Of a stretch of DNA of 64,000 nucleotides, positions 22,835-33,870 are shown piece after piece. The stretch comes from Prochilodus magdalenae (Eukaryota; Chordata; Actinopteri; Characiformes; Prochilodontidae). The first letter of the stretch is position 1, and every line of letters begins with the position of its first letter. The stretch lies in the NCBI GenBank assembly GCA_024036415.1, contig JAMWET010001256.1, positions 204,001-268,000 on the forward strand. Reading direction: 5' to 3'. The position numbers and the translations under genes were made by a program. The notes under the pieces were generated by a model. That model made no database searches, was not told where the DNA came from, and was given only the letters and a program-made list of their open reading frames with translations.

Positions 22835-24783
22835 TTAATACTTGGTGGCAAAACCCTTGTTGGCAAGGACAGCAGTCAGACGTTTTTTGTAGTTAATGAT
22901 GAGGTTTGTGCATGTCAGGAGGAATTTTGGTCCACTCCTCTTTGCAGATCATCTCTAAATCATTAAGATTTTGAGGCTGTCGCCTGGAAACTCGGACCTA
23001 TGGGATTAGAAAACTTATAGAAGACTGCAGACCACTTCATGATCCTAATGTGCTTCTTTTTTAACCACTCCTTTGTTGCCATGGCTGTATGTTTTGGGTC
23101 ACTGTTGTGCTGGAAGACCCAGCCACGACGCATTTTTAATGTCCTGGCGAGGGAAGGAGGTTGTCACTCAGGATTTTGAGTGGCTCCATCCATTCGCCCA
23201 TTTATGCGATGAAGTAGTCCTGTGCCTTTAGCAGAGAAACACCCCCAAAACATAATGTTTCCTCTAGGGCTGCACCCGAATCAGAACATTTTCGTTCATG
23301 TTTTTTCTCCATGTACATTATCTAGTAATCAGTAAATCAATTTGCATACGTTTCAGATCTGATGTCCTCCTCATTTAGAAAGTCAGCAGAGTCACAGGAA
23401 CATATTTCTGACCTGAAAGAGACAGGGCGTGTGATGAACTGGAGCCTTTAGTTACAGGATATAGCGCCGGGCAGCAGCTCATATTTATGCTAAACATGAG
23501 CGCTTATAGCTTACAGTCTTATTAACTTCACTTTTAACAGCTTCTTCAGTAGGATGACCCTTCGTCTTTCATCTCTTATAAATAATGAACTGCTAAATAA
23601 ACCAAATTAGTCCATATTTAAATTATTTTTAGATGAAAAGAAGAATGGTAGATCTGAAACCATTTATTATATTCCCCTCGCTGGAATAATTATCTCTCGT
23701 TTATCGGCAGGCATATTAAGTGACTGTACTTATCTTTAAATAAAGATAATATTAGCTGTAGATGAATAAATAAACATATCTGTAATTTAGGTTCTAAAAT
23801 TATGCAGTTATAATAAAACAAATGTTTTTATTATAAATTTTTCCTTCACCGCAAACAGCCGTTATCTCTAAACCGAAAGTCAGCTCCCTCGTTTGGAGCA
23901 GTGTTGGATGTCTGACTAAATGAAGAGCAGAATTCTGTTTAATTTATTCAGACTCTCTTCTTCTAAAGCTCCTCCAGACTTTCTCTGAGACATCGTTCCC
24001 CCCGTGTTTCTCAGCTTCAAGGCTTCTTTAGCGGTGAACCGCCAGAGCATGTCGTCACCTGGATTAATTTTTTTTAGCAAGGATACGTCACAGCCCAGCT
24101 AGACCTTTAATATATATTTATTATTCCCCTTTAATAATTTTTACATTAAGTTCTTGTGCATTTCTGTAAGCTTTAGTCTGTTTTACGGGGAAAAAAATGT
24201 CACTGCTGTCAGTCGACTTGAAGGGTCTCAGTCGACTTAAAGGGTCTCCGACTGACGATTCGAATCGTTGACTTCTAGAGGGCGGCCCTAGTTTCCTCCT
24301 CCATGCTTGACAGTGGGGAGGGTGTTCTTTGGGTCATAGTCAGCATTTCTCTTCCTCCAAACACGGCGAGTTGAGTTAATGCCAAAGAGCTCAATTTTTG
24401 TCTCCTCTGACCACAGCACCTTCTCCCAATCAGTCTCAGAATCATCCAGGTGTTCACTGGCAAACTTCAGACGGGTCTGCACATGTGCCTTCTTAAGGAG
24501 CACCTTGCGGGCACTGCGGGATTTGCTTCCCCCCATGTAGTTTTAGGCTGATTTCTCACCTTCCTCATGATTACGGATACCCCACGAGGTGAGATTTTGC
24601 ATGGAGCCCCAGATCGAGGTCGATTGACAGTCATTTTGCATTTCTTCCATTTTCTTACAGTGGCACCAACAGTTGTCTCCTTCTCACCCAGCGTCTTACT
24701 TAAGGTTTTGTAGCCCATCCAGCCTTGTGCAGGTCTATGATCTTGTTCCTGACATCCTTAGAAAGCTCTTCGGTCTTGCCCAT
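22835..24783 (-). pseudogene. Tc1 transposase pseudogene, split by a hAT insertion
   Basis: The minus-strand reading starts [20 protein letters not shown] near 24783 and ends FATK-Y-stop at 22835-22837. The helix-turn-helix region ([19 protein letters not shown]) is in another frame, so there is an early frameshift. All three catalytic positions are damaged: the first motif reads LWSEETKIELFG (D to E), the second [11 protein letters not shown] (D to N), and the third segment (SPDLNPIEN in relatives) is missing near 23010-23030. The hAT interrupts the frame just after the KHGGGN segment. Confidence 0.9.
23265..24290. mobile_element. Non-autonomous hAT element nested in Tc1
   Basis: The element starts TAGGGCTGC and ends GCGGCCCTA, short imperfect inverted ends typical of hAT. 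An exact 8-bp target duplication, GTTTCCTC, flanks it at 23257-23264 and 24291-24298. It is 1,026 bp long with no transposase frame. Near the right end a 19-bp unit, CAGTCGACTTGAAGGGTCT, is tandemly repeated with one mismatch (about 24211-24248). It shares its first eight bases with the larger hAT at 54586. Confidence 0.92.
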
Positions 24784-25099
24784 GTTGGGGAGGTTGGAGT
24801 CTGACTGATTAATTGAGTCTGTGGACAGGTGTCTTTAATACAAGTGACAGTTTAAGACAGCTGTCTTAAATGCAGGTAATGAGTTGATTAGGAGCATCTA
24901 ACTGGTCTGTAGGAGCCAGAGCTGTTTAGTAGAGGATCAAATACTTATTTCTCTCTGCAAAATGCAATTAAATGTATATATTTTATACAATGTCATTTTC
25001 TGGATTTTCTTGTCAGTGGGCAAACTTACAAAATCAGCAAGGGATCAAATATTTATTTCCTCCACTGTACATGTATAGCATTACATGTTTAAATAAGCC

Positions 25100-25560
25100 A
25101 AACAGCCACTACATTAGGCACACCTCCTTGTATCTACACTCCACCTTTTTCAGCTCTATTTGCCATATAGATACACTTTGTAATTTTACAATAATGGATT
25201 GTAGCCCATCTGTGTCTCTGCATACTTTGTTATCCCTCTTTCACCTTGTTATTTAATGGTCAAGACCCCCACAAGACCACCATAGAGCAGGTATTATGTG
25301 GGTGGTGGATCATTCTCAGTACTGCAGTCACCACTAATGTGATGGGGGTAGTGTGTTAGTGCGTGTTGTGCTGGTGGATCAGACACAGCGGTACTGCTGG
25401 AGCTATTGAACACCAATGAAGACCACTGGTAAAGGACGGGAGGAAGCCCAACACAAACTGTACAGCAACAGATGAGCTGTCATCTCTGACTAAGGTGGAT
25501 CAGCAAGGTAGGAGTGTCTAACAGAGTAGACAGTGAGTGGACACAGAGTTTAAAACAAGG
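25100..25560. repeat. Interspersed repeat, family D copy 1
   Basis: Begins near CACTACATTAGGCACACCTC and includes GGTGGTGGATCATTCTCAGT, ACTGCAGTCACCACTAATGT and GGAGTGTCTAACAGAGTAGA. This is a common non-autonomous repeat of otophysan fish as far as I recall. A second, shorter copy lies at 37435-37765. It begins about 30 bases after the Tc1 element ends and has no coding potential. Confidence 0.65.
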
Positions 25561-25964
25561 TTTTTGTGAACGGATTTATAGAAAGGCTCCAACAATGCTT
25601 GGAATAAAATCTCTAGATTTTAGATGAACCCATGTTAATAGTTAAGGTTTTTTCTGTTTCCTGTGAACTTATCCAAGACAAAGAGACATTTTAATGTAAT
25701 AACTGTTTGCGTTTAAATGTTTCAGATGTCTGTTGGTTCTGTTACCTCCCTGTGAACAAAACTGAGTCTGTTCATTTTTGCCACCCTACTGCTCAGAATG
25801 ACTTGTTTACATGATATCCTTTTTTAAATTTTTCTGTATAAGGTCCGAATTTGACATGTATGTGCTTTTATGTACTAATATTGGTCATTATTTGATATTA
25901 AATAATGCTTTTCTAATTTCTTTTTTAATTATCTCATTAAACAGACTGCTTTTTTGCTGTGCTG

Positions 25965-26214
25965 TTATGGCTAATATACGTGAATGGTCTCTTTTCTCTG
26001 AATAGCTGCCCTGTATTGTGCCTCATTCCAAAATCTGTCCAAGCTAAAACACTCCTTATAACTTCAGCATGAGTGAGTGGGGCAAAACTACTGTAGCCTA
26101 AATAGATGGCTATGGATCATTCTACCGAATTAGTTCAAAGTTAGGGTTCAAACTACATTGTAGACTTTTAACTGAAATTGACTGTAGGCTTGTTTTGCTT
26201 TGGGTGACCCTATA
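25965..26214. repeat. Unclassified repeat, family E copy 1
   Basis: GCTAATATACGTGAATGGTC, then TGCCCTGTATTGTGCC and CCAAGCTAAAACA, collinear with ACTAATATATGTAAACGAGC, TGTCCTATATTGTGACC and CCATGCTGAAACA at 47960-48045. It lies directly before family C copy 2. Confidence 0.55.
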
Positions 26215-26620
26215 AATCAGTTACATTTCTTTTTAATGAGGGAATATTACATTCAGTCACTAACAAAACTGTCATAAAACAACTAAAATTGTATCAAATG
26301 TTTCAGTAGTGACTGTGTCAGTAGTGACACCCTTATCTGTGTCACTCAAAATCACTAACCAGTACAGGACCAGCAAATACATCTGTAAATAGTAGCTGGA
26401 AATAGTTTTAAACACATACAATCATCATTCACTAAAGCACAGGAAGTGACAGTTCTCGATGTTAAACACAGATTTACAGACTTTGTGACACATTAACTTC
26501 AAGACAATGGAATCTAGCTTCTTACCATGTGGCCAGGAGGGATGCAGTGTCACTTCCTGCTCACAAATGCAGGGGTGTGGCTACAATAAGGCTTAGCTGC
26601 TGGAGTAAGACTCTTGTGTT
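26215..26620. repeat. Unclassified interspersed repeat, family C copy 2
   Basis: Matches copies 1 and 3 with CAGTCACTAACAAAACTGTC, TTTCAGTAGTGAC, GGATGCAGTGTCACTTCCTG and CAGGGGTGTGGCTACAATAA. A tandem copy of GTCAGTAGTGAC occurs inside at about 26308-26332. Confidence 0.65.
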
Positions 26621-28400
26621 CACTAATTTAGGGATTCTAACGATCAGCTCCCAATAGAAATGATCCTATAAATGGTTTGGTATGTATTTAGGTGATTTCT
26701 AATTCAGCTGAAGTGAATAGATCACAACCATAATCTCTTTGAAGGTCTGGATGCTTAATTATTTATTATTTTGCTTTTTACTTTGGGACTGCTGTTTTAT
26801 TTTGGCAGCATATTGGGCAGAACTGCTTTTGCAGCCTAGTTTTTATGCATGGACTACTATGCATCCTACTTCAAACTGTTTTTTTTTTAAGGAGAATAAG
26901 AAAATTAAAATTTTCCATGTGGACATGGAACCAGGGTCTTGTGGGGGCTGCAGCTCCCCCCTTTTTCATGGGAGTTTCACTGTAACCTAAAACGGCCTTC
27001 TTAGCACACTGTAAAAGTGTCCAACCTAAAAAGCATGAATTACGAATTAGGGAAAAAAGGACTTTAAACAAATAATTATTTCAATCAAAGTAATGTTTTG
27101 GGTTGAGGAAAACTTTTACATTTAATAGCTTGTAACAAATTAAATAGTAATTAAATAATATTTTTTGTTGCACTTTTTTAAGGTGCATAAACTGTGTATC
27201 CAACATAACACCCTCCCGCTGTTCCATTCCCATTTATTCTCCCACTAGATGTATGCATGTAGCTTGACTATGGTTGTGGCATGAGCCGTTTCTGACCGGA
27301 TGTCAACAGTTTGATTGATTGATGCTCAGCTTATTTGCACTATGTTTGTCCAGCAAGAGAGAGAGATTAGAAAAAGCAGGCTATGCGTCTTCTGTGGTTG
27401 CTACATTGGCTTTCTGTGTAAAGCTGGACCTTGCCATCTCCCCGAACAATTTATATGGAAAAACTTAAAAATATTGCAGTATTGCAATTTGCATGTCATA
27501 CTGGTTATAACATAAACGCTGATAAAAAAGTAGAACAGCTTCCCACATCCCTGTTTTTCCATGATATAGGTCCATCAGTGTAGCATGATTTTGACCCATG
27601 TAATTTTGAAGCATAACTCATAATAAATTTAATATAACAGCTGATGTTTTTCAGTGGTTTAAAAAAAACTAAAAATAATGATGAGAAGAATGACAGCAAT
27701 GATTTTTTCCATTAGAGCTAGTCCGCAGGACAGAACAGTTGTACTTGCCTTATCTTTTAATGAATGGCCGGTTTGGGGGCAGCAATAAATTGGGCAGTTT
27801 TGTAGAAACATACTCTGCGGTTTTCTTGTGCGGACTGGTTTCCATCACCTTTGTCTAAAAGAATGCAGAAAGCTATAGAGGGTACGCATGAATGGAACCT
27901 GATGATGTAAGAGGCTAAATTTCCCTGGGGCACTTTTTGCAATGATAGACCTGAAATGGTCAATTGGCAGCATGTGGAGGATTCCCTCAGAAGCTTTCAC
28001 CTATCTAGAATTACTGCAACCCAAATCATTGCAGTTACTGGAGGGTTCCAGATTGGAGCTCCGGTCATACAGTTACATTCAGATAAAACAGAAATACATC
28101 AGCCTTGGTCACAGCGGGGGCCCAAAGTGTCTCAAAGTACTTTTTAAGATTTTTAGAATATGACATTAATTGCTTTACAAGAGAGCGGTGTATGTATGCT
28201 TTGCTTCTATAAACCAAGCTCAAAATAAATCATATTTAGATATTCCACTTGGTGATATATGGAGTGACAAGTAGTGGAGAAATATATACATGCAGTGTGC
28301 CTTGGGATCTAATCACCGGTGCAGTGTTCTTACAAATGTAAGTATTGTATTACATATCAGTCACACGGGGCAAACAGTCAGTTACAGCATTTGACAATGT
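26621..28400. other. Intergenic, no gene seen
   Basis: No supported exon. Frames here are short and without domain signal. Confidence 0.4.
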
Positions 28401-29310
28401 TCAGTTCTTGTAGGTTCTGAAAGTAAAAGCTATTCCTAAGTCTGTTGTCCATAATGTGATGAACCCGGTGTGTCTACCAGAGGGCCACAGGTCAAACAGA
28501 GTGGCATTGTATATTTTCACAGTCATGAAACTAGAGGGGGTAGAGAAGAGGCCGCTGCGGGGCACTGATTTAGAGTAACAGAGAGGGACGCGAGGTGGGG
28601 ACCTAGTCTTACAGTCTGGGGGAAGATAGTCAGAAAGTCCTTGATCCAGTGGCAGAAAAGTTGGGTAAGTCCCAAACAAGAAAGTGGAGACCAGTCTGTA
28701 TGGGATAATTTTGAAACCTATAAACAGCATCCTCACACAGCTTCCCTGGTGCTCGAGCTGGCTCTACGCAGGGTGAAGAGCAGTGGGGTTGGCCTCTTCT
28801 GCAGACCTATTTGCTCTGTAGGGAAACTGGCGTGGGTCGAGGGAAATTTTAAGGCTGGCTTTGATGTGCTGCAGGACCAGCCTCTCAAGGCACTTCATAA
28901 TGAGCAGTGTAAGAGCAACCACATGGTAGTTAATGAGGCTGCTGACAACATTTACAACAGTAGAATGATTGTGGAAAGGCTGGAAGATGGCCTTAGACAT
29001 GCCGAAGATCCTTGTCACACCATCAGGGCAAGCGGCTTTAATTGTAATCATGTCATGGTCCTGCACAGTAAGGATGTGGCCATTGGAGACTGCTAAGATC
29101 TTATAGGATCCTCAGCCAGCAAGGCGTGTGTCGCTGGTGGTGAAGAGGTCCTCTGTGTCATCTTCCTCTTGTAGGCTGCTTTAGCCTCTCTAATGCCTCT
29201 CCTCTAAATGGCTCCAGGAGCGTTGAATAAGGTTCTGTAGCCAGACCTCAAAATAGGTGTTACAGTCTGTGAGGAGAGTAGAACTTCTTTGTCATCCATG
29301 TCTCTAACAG
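28401..29310 (-). pseudogene. LINE reverse transcriptase fragment
   Basis: The minus-strand frame at 28764-29066 contains CPDGVTRIF, then YHVVALTLLIMKCLERLVLQ and DPRQFPYRANRSAEEA. These correspond to the conserved non-LTR reverse transcriptase start (PDGV), ALTS-MKxFERLV and LDPxQFAYRxNRSTEDA segments. A further minus-strand frame at 28401-28736 is collinear but does not show the YADD catalytic motif. The fragment is 5'- and 3'-truncated and frameshifted. Plus-strand frames here are shadows. Confidence 0.82.
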
Positions 29311-29314
29311 TCTC

Positions 29315-29700
29315 TAATCCTCTGGAAAGGCTTTCCACAAGATCTTGGAACATTGCTGTAAGGATTTGATTCCATTTAGCCACAAAAATGTTTGTGCGGT
29401 CAAGTTAAATGATTAGTTCTGGAGCACAAATGTCATTCCGACTCATCCCAAAGGTATAGGACGGAGTTTCTTTACTTTAAAGAATGCACTTCCACTGCTT
29501 TATAACTCAACACAAGGTTTATGACCTTCTATCCAATGCTTGGCATTGGGCATGGTGAACTTTAGTTCACATGACTCTACCATTCTATTGGTGGTGCTCT
29601 TCTATAGAGATTTATAAGACTGTGTGTGTAGGTGAAGAGTAGGTGTAGGTGTTAAGTGTTAGATGGGGTGTGCAAATTCTTTCAGATGAATGTTAATTGA
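29315..29700 (-). mobile_element. Tc1-like remnant, family F, piece 1
   Basis: GGAAAGGCTTTCCACAAGAT, CTTGGAACATTGCTGTAAGG and TCATCCCAAAGGTATAGGAC are followed by CCAATGCTTGGCATTGGGCA. This matches from memory a Tc1-like family abundant in fish, with an internal deletion joining distant blocks. Another piece with the opposite end is at 57184-57492. Confidence 0.6.
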
Positions 29701-30815
29701 AGTGCATTGTGGTAACACAGCAGTTCTGTGATATACTGCACATTGACTGCGTACTTCATATACAGTGTAAAAGAGGAAATGAGCTCATGTATTTCATCTT
29801 CACTTATTCACCTCATTAGCTAATCCCTGTGCTGAGTCACATTTACTTACTGACCTTGACCTTGATAAACGGTGAATGATTCCTTTCAGAAGATGGGTTT
29901 ACAAATGCAATGTCATCCTGTAATTTTCTTTCTCTTTCCCTGTTTTTTTGCATAATGTCCTTTCTGTACTACGTGCCAAGCTTTGAGCGTTTTTACTGTA
30001 ACGTGACATTCTCTCTGAGGCATGGAAATATTTGGAATATTTTAAGACAAAACTGTAGTGGGATGATGTCATTGACTGTACCTGATAAATAAATAAATGG
30101 GTTTCCGTATTGTTTTCCCAGCAGATTTACACATTGATACGCTGTTCATCTGGGCAGTACACATTCTTATTTGATATGCGATCTAATAATCTTAATGCTT
30201 AAGAGCTGCTGACGGAGCAGCATGCTGGCTGTGGCACTCCAACGATGCTTTAAACGGGTACTGGGGCGAGAAGTGACACTGAATGCGAATGTCCTGAGTA
30301 GCTCCCTGGACTGGGGGTAGGGCTGGAAGAGCAGAAGGATCGGGAGATCCGGACCCACCACCTAGACTTTGCGAGGTTACTAAGACGGCTGACCTTTTAA
30401 GAGGAGAGTTATGTCCAGCTACTGGCTCATTCTCACTGTAGGTGTGCCTGTTCTCGCTTGCTCCTGTTCAATAAAAGAGCATTTGCCCGGATGTGCAATG
30501 CTTCACATGTCTTATTGTTCAGTCTTAAATCTGGACACCACATGTATTTGTTTTGACCATCCCTAATTTTGTTTTCTATACTTTAACTGCCTAAATAGAA
30601 TAAAACACAGCATTTTAAGTTTTAGACCAAGCATACCAAATATAAGCAGCCTGAAGTTCTGAAGAATAAGATAGAAGCTTCAGATAGAAGTATGTGGCCG
30701 GTTTTAGAGACTGAAAGACATCATCAGTGTGGTGTTCTCTATGAGCAGTGAATTGGTCTGATCTGGCCAGAGCTGCTTCAGCTAGTGTTAGGACTGAGTG
30801 GTGGGCTAACACAGA
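29701..30815. other. Intergenic; possible LTR or 3'-UTR-like piece
   Basis: Around 30180-30520 the sequence is less AT-rich and carries CAATAAAAGAGCATTTGCCC at about 30469, followed by CACATGTCTTATTGTTCAG. This resembles the R-U5 part of a solo LTR. Ends and target duplication could not be identified. Confidence 0.3.
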
Positions 30816-30819
30816 GACA

Positions 30820-30926
30820 GCAGCTCCACTCAGACACACACACACACACAGAAAGAGAGAGAGAGAGTGAAAACAGTGAGTGAAAGAGAGGAGCAGCTCC
30901 ACTCCTAGGGAGAAAGAGGGGGAGAG

Positions 30927-30984
<58 letters not shown>

Positions 30985-31145
30985 CAGCCCCCCTTAGACA
31001 CAGAGAAAGAGAGATCAGAAAGGGGAGCAGCTCCACTCAAGAGAGAGGGCGGGGGGGAGAGAAAGGAGAAGGGTTCAGCTCCACTCAGAAGAGAGGGAGG
31101 GAGAGAGAGGGAGAGAGAGAAGAGAGGGGAGCAGCTCCACTCAGA
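30820..31145 (+). repeat. CAGCTCCACTC minisatellite in the 5' region
   Basis: The word CAGCTCCACTC recurs near 30822, 30893, 31028, 31075 and 31132, with a decayed copy (CAGCCCCCCTTAG) near 30984. Purine-rich GAGAGA spacers of varying length lie between. The (GA)n run at 30931-30983 is one expanded spacer. Frames read through it on either strand are low-complexity artefacts. Confidence 0.8.
30931..30983. repeat. (GA)n microsatellite
   Basis: Unbroken GA dinucleotide run of about 53 bases within the minisatellite block. Confidence 0.97.
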
Positions 31146-31173
31146 GCCCACAGGCTGCAGCATCAGCAGCACC

Positions 31174-31197
31174 ATGAAGCCCAGCGAAGCCCAGTGA
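31174..31197 (+). other. Short upstream ORF
   Basis: ATG in good context (AGCACCATGA) followed by six codons and TGA, ending 122 bases before the main ATG. If transcription starts upstream, this uORF could lower translation of the downstream exon. It is the tail of a longer low-complexity frame beginning at 30880. Confidence 0.35.
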
Positions 31198-31319
31198 GTA
31201 GCTCCGAGAGGCTGGAGAAAGTGGATGCTGACGGAGTGAACATCACAGACTTCTGTTTTCATACCGCTCGTTAAAGGTGGACACAGGTTTATTTCCAGGA
31301 TCCTTTTCCGGAGGGAGCC

Positions 31320-31374
31320 ATGGATTACTGGACTGCGCTGACTTCACTTCAACTCGTCTTGCTGATTTTAACAG
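31320..31374 (+). CDS. Candidate first coding exon, signal peptide of a secreted or membrane protein
   Basis: The ATG has a strong Kozak context (GGAGCCATGG). The frame reads MDYWTALTSLQLVLLILT, a short polar start then a hydrophobic Leu-rich core as in a signal peptide, and ends at ACAG|GTGAGG, a consensus donor. The intron phase is 1. A phase-1 intron right after a signal-peptide exon is the usual layout of modular extracellular proteins such as receptor kinases or Ig-family adhesion molecules. An Eph-type receptor is one possibility, not supported by any specific residue. No exon 2 was found to the end of the window, implying an intron of more than 32 kb or a false call. Confidence 0.5.
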
Positions 31375-33764
31375 GTGAGGGGTTTTACTCGAGGTGCTGA
31401 ACATGCTGGAGCTCCTCGGGCGCAGCTGTAGAAGAGCAGGGGGCTTGATTAAACTTTAGACTAGTCGAGATGAAAGTTCGCTGTGAAGTGTTATGCTGCT
31501 GTTATGCTGCTGGATGTCTAAAGCGGTTGGACCGGAGGTAGTGAACAGCCCCTGGTGCAGCTTTGTTTCTCTTCGTTAGGGTGTATTTATTGGAGTTTTA
31601 TTTGAGTTTTGGATGGAAATGCTTCATTCACTGCTCTATAACAGTAACTGTGCTCAGTATTGCAGCCTTCAGTCATAACGTTTTATCACAACAGGAGGCA
31701 TTTTCAGCTGTACAGAGAATTTAGCCTTTAAATAGCCTTAGTTACCTTTCGGGACCTGCGGGCTATAAAGCTCAGTCGGTGAGCTGCTAGTCTATAGTGC
31801 TATAGTTATAAACTTAAAGTTAGGGTTCTACCTTCGGCTAATAGTGGTCTAACCACAGCAGCCTGACTGCTTACCAGTCCAGCTCTGTTTGAGATAAATC
31901 TGCCCATATGCCCTTCATAAGATACAAACCTCACCAGTGAATTCTTTGACATAGTAGTGGTGGAAGAGCAACCCAGGGGTTTTAACGTGGAGAGATATGA
32001 ACATGCTATCATTTCAAACAGGTGGTGAATTGAAATGGAAATTGTGGGATTCTGTTTTCAGGTTTGAATTAAACTAAATGCATGGTGATTTATTCTTAAT
32101 GCACACAAAAATTGTGAAGCAGCTCCTGCTAAAGGAATCAAGGAATCCATGGAATTTATGCTTGTCCACTTTGGTTTATGCTGGTTAGTGCTGGTTGACC
32201 AGCAAAAACATGCCCAATACATGACAAATGACCGGGACCATGATGTTTATCTGTGGTGTTTGGAACAGGTTTTTCAGCAGGGACATATTTAGTACCGTAC
32301 TAATTTCTTGATAGACATTTTACATTCTAATGATGATCCAGAGATTCTAGTTCCCACTGTTTCTAAGGTCATTGCAGCTAACCTTCTGCCCTATTAGTCT
32401 TTGCCAAAATGTTAGAACTCTATAAGTCTAACCATGACATATGTAATGTAAGACTATTACAGTTAATGGCTATGCAATTCTTGGCTCCAGCATTTTGCTC
32501 TGGTAACTGATAGGAGGCATCTGGAAAGATCCTCTCTGCCTTACGTGTCCCACCGAAAGCTTAGGTCTTAAACTGCTGAAGAAGGGTGGAGCACAGTAAG
32601 ACATTCCCTGAGTGAGCAGTTCAAAAACATTAGGGTTTATAAGACTGCTTGATATAGAGTCTTAGCTAAAAGAAAGTCATTTCAGAGCCAAAGCAGAGAT
32701 TCTGAATACTGCTTTATATACGCGAGGTTTCCCCATTATCCTATAACTCAGCTGCATGTACACATGTTGAAGAGATCACTGACAAAGTCACATTTTTAGG
32801 AGGTATCGGCATATTAGGAGCACATAAATGGAACTCCTGGCAGCTGTCGAACACAATTATACAATTTAAAATATAGTCTACGTATGAGTTATGAAATGCT
32901 TGTTGATTAACATTTGCCTATTGTCAGTCATAAGGGAGACCACCGAGTGACCAGTCCAAAAACATGAGGGTCATAAAAGCTGCTTCATATTGTAGAGTCT
33001 TTGCTAAAAGAGTGTAATTTCGGAGTCATATCTTAAAAGAGCTATGTAACAACTATAAGAATAATGTGTCAGCGGACATGTCGAAGCTGGAGCCAGAGAC
33101 TTGAAAGCGCTTTTGTTTCACATTCAATTATACCCATCGTCTCAGGAATAACACCTTTTTTGCCAAGAGCAGTTAACACATTGCATCTCAAAGGAAAATG
33201 GTTTTACGATGCCAAAGTTTACGAACACCGAACATAAGTAAGAGAGTGCTAACAGATAGTTTATATTAGCTGTTGGTTCTTTCTCTCAGATTGCAGGCTA
33301 TTACAAGGGATCAGGCCGCCTGCAGCTTTTTATTTTCTCACTTTAATGACTTAAAACCATGTTCTGTGTAATAAACAGCAAAAAGTCACCGAAGTGGCTG
33401 GTTTTGTTTTTGAAGAACTTGCAATTAGCAATAATAGCCCAATCCCATTTCACCTCTACCACTTACCCACACCTCTCTGTTTTGCACGTCTGGGCAGGGC
33501 ATCCTGATTCTTGTTGGAATAGATGGGGCCTACATGGAGGCTTTTCAAAAGCTCACTCCAAACAGCTTGTGAGGCTTTAACAAGATGGTGAACCAAAGAA
33601 ACCCACAAAAATATTTTTCCTGTTACAAATTATGAAAATCATTAAACTATTTAATGTTGCTTTAATGTGTTGTGGTCATAACAAGCATAAAAAATTGCTA
33701 GTGGTATGCTGATGTTTCGGCGGCTAGCTATCTAAATTTACTACATATATGCGGATAGGGCTGC
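31375..33764 (+). other. Intronic/intergenic with an internal diverged duplication
   Basis: Two segments, about 32605-32700 and 32940-33030, share GAGTGA-CAGT-CAAAAACAT-AGGGT, then GACTGCTT / AGCTGCTT, then TAGAGTCTT-GCTAAAAGA. They look like a diverged direct duplication about 335 bases apart. Nothing else was recognised. Confidence 0.5.
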
Positions 33765-33870
33765 TCACCACTCTGTGTGAAGTGTTCAAACTGCCCCCTA
33801 GTGTGTCTGTTCACTAGTGTGTATGTATGTCGGTGTTTCACTTCATGAAAGGGTTAATTGCAGTAGACAA
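33765..33870 (-). mobile_element. SINE-like repeat fragment (same family as 43855-44160)
   Basis: The reverse complement reads TGAAGTGAAACACCGACATA, ACACACTAGTGAACAGACAC, ACTAGGGGGCAGTT, matching the middle of the repeat at 43930-44005. Only about 100 bases remain. Confidence 0.65.

Larger units (their letters stand above)
22619..25067 (-). mobile_element. Full-length Tc1-like element with nested hAT
   Basis: Ends are CAGTGGAGGAAATAAATATT at 22619 and its inverted counterpart ending TTTATTTCCTCCACTG at 25067, each flanked by TA (22617-22618 and 25068-25069), the Tc1/mariner target duplication. Terminal repeats extend about 190 bases and include TGCTGATTTTGTAAGTTTGC and GAGAGAAATAAGTATTTGAT with inverted partners. 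Removing the hAT at 23265-24290 and one target copy leaves about 1.4 kb, the normal size. Confidence 0.95.

Noticed and set aside
28641..29096. 151-codon plus-strand frame
   Set aside because: Opposite strand of the LINE reverse transcriptase fragment; the minus strand carries the recognisable motifs.
30615..31262. 215-codon minus-strand frame and 105-codon plus-strand frame
   Set aside because: Both are driven by the GA microsatellite and the minisatellite (runs of Ser-Leu or Arg-Glu). No domain, no splice support.
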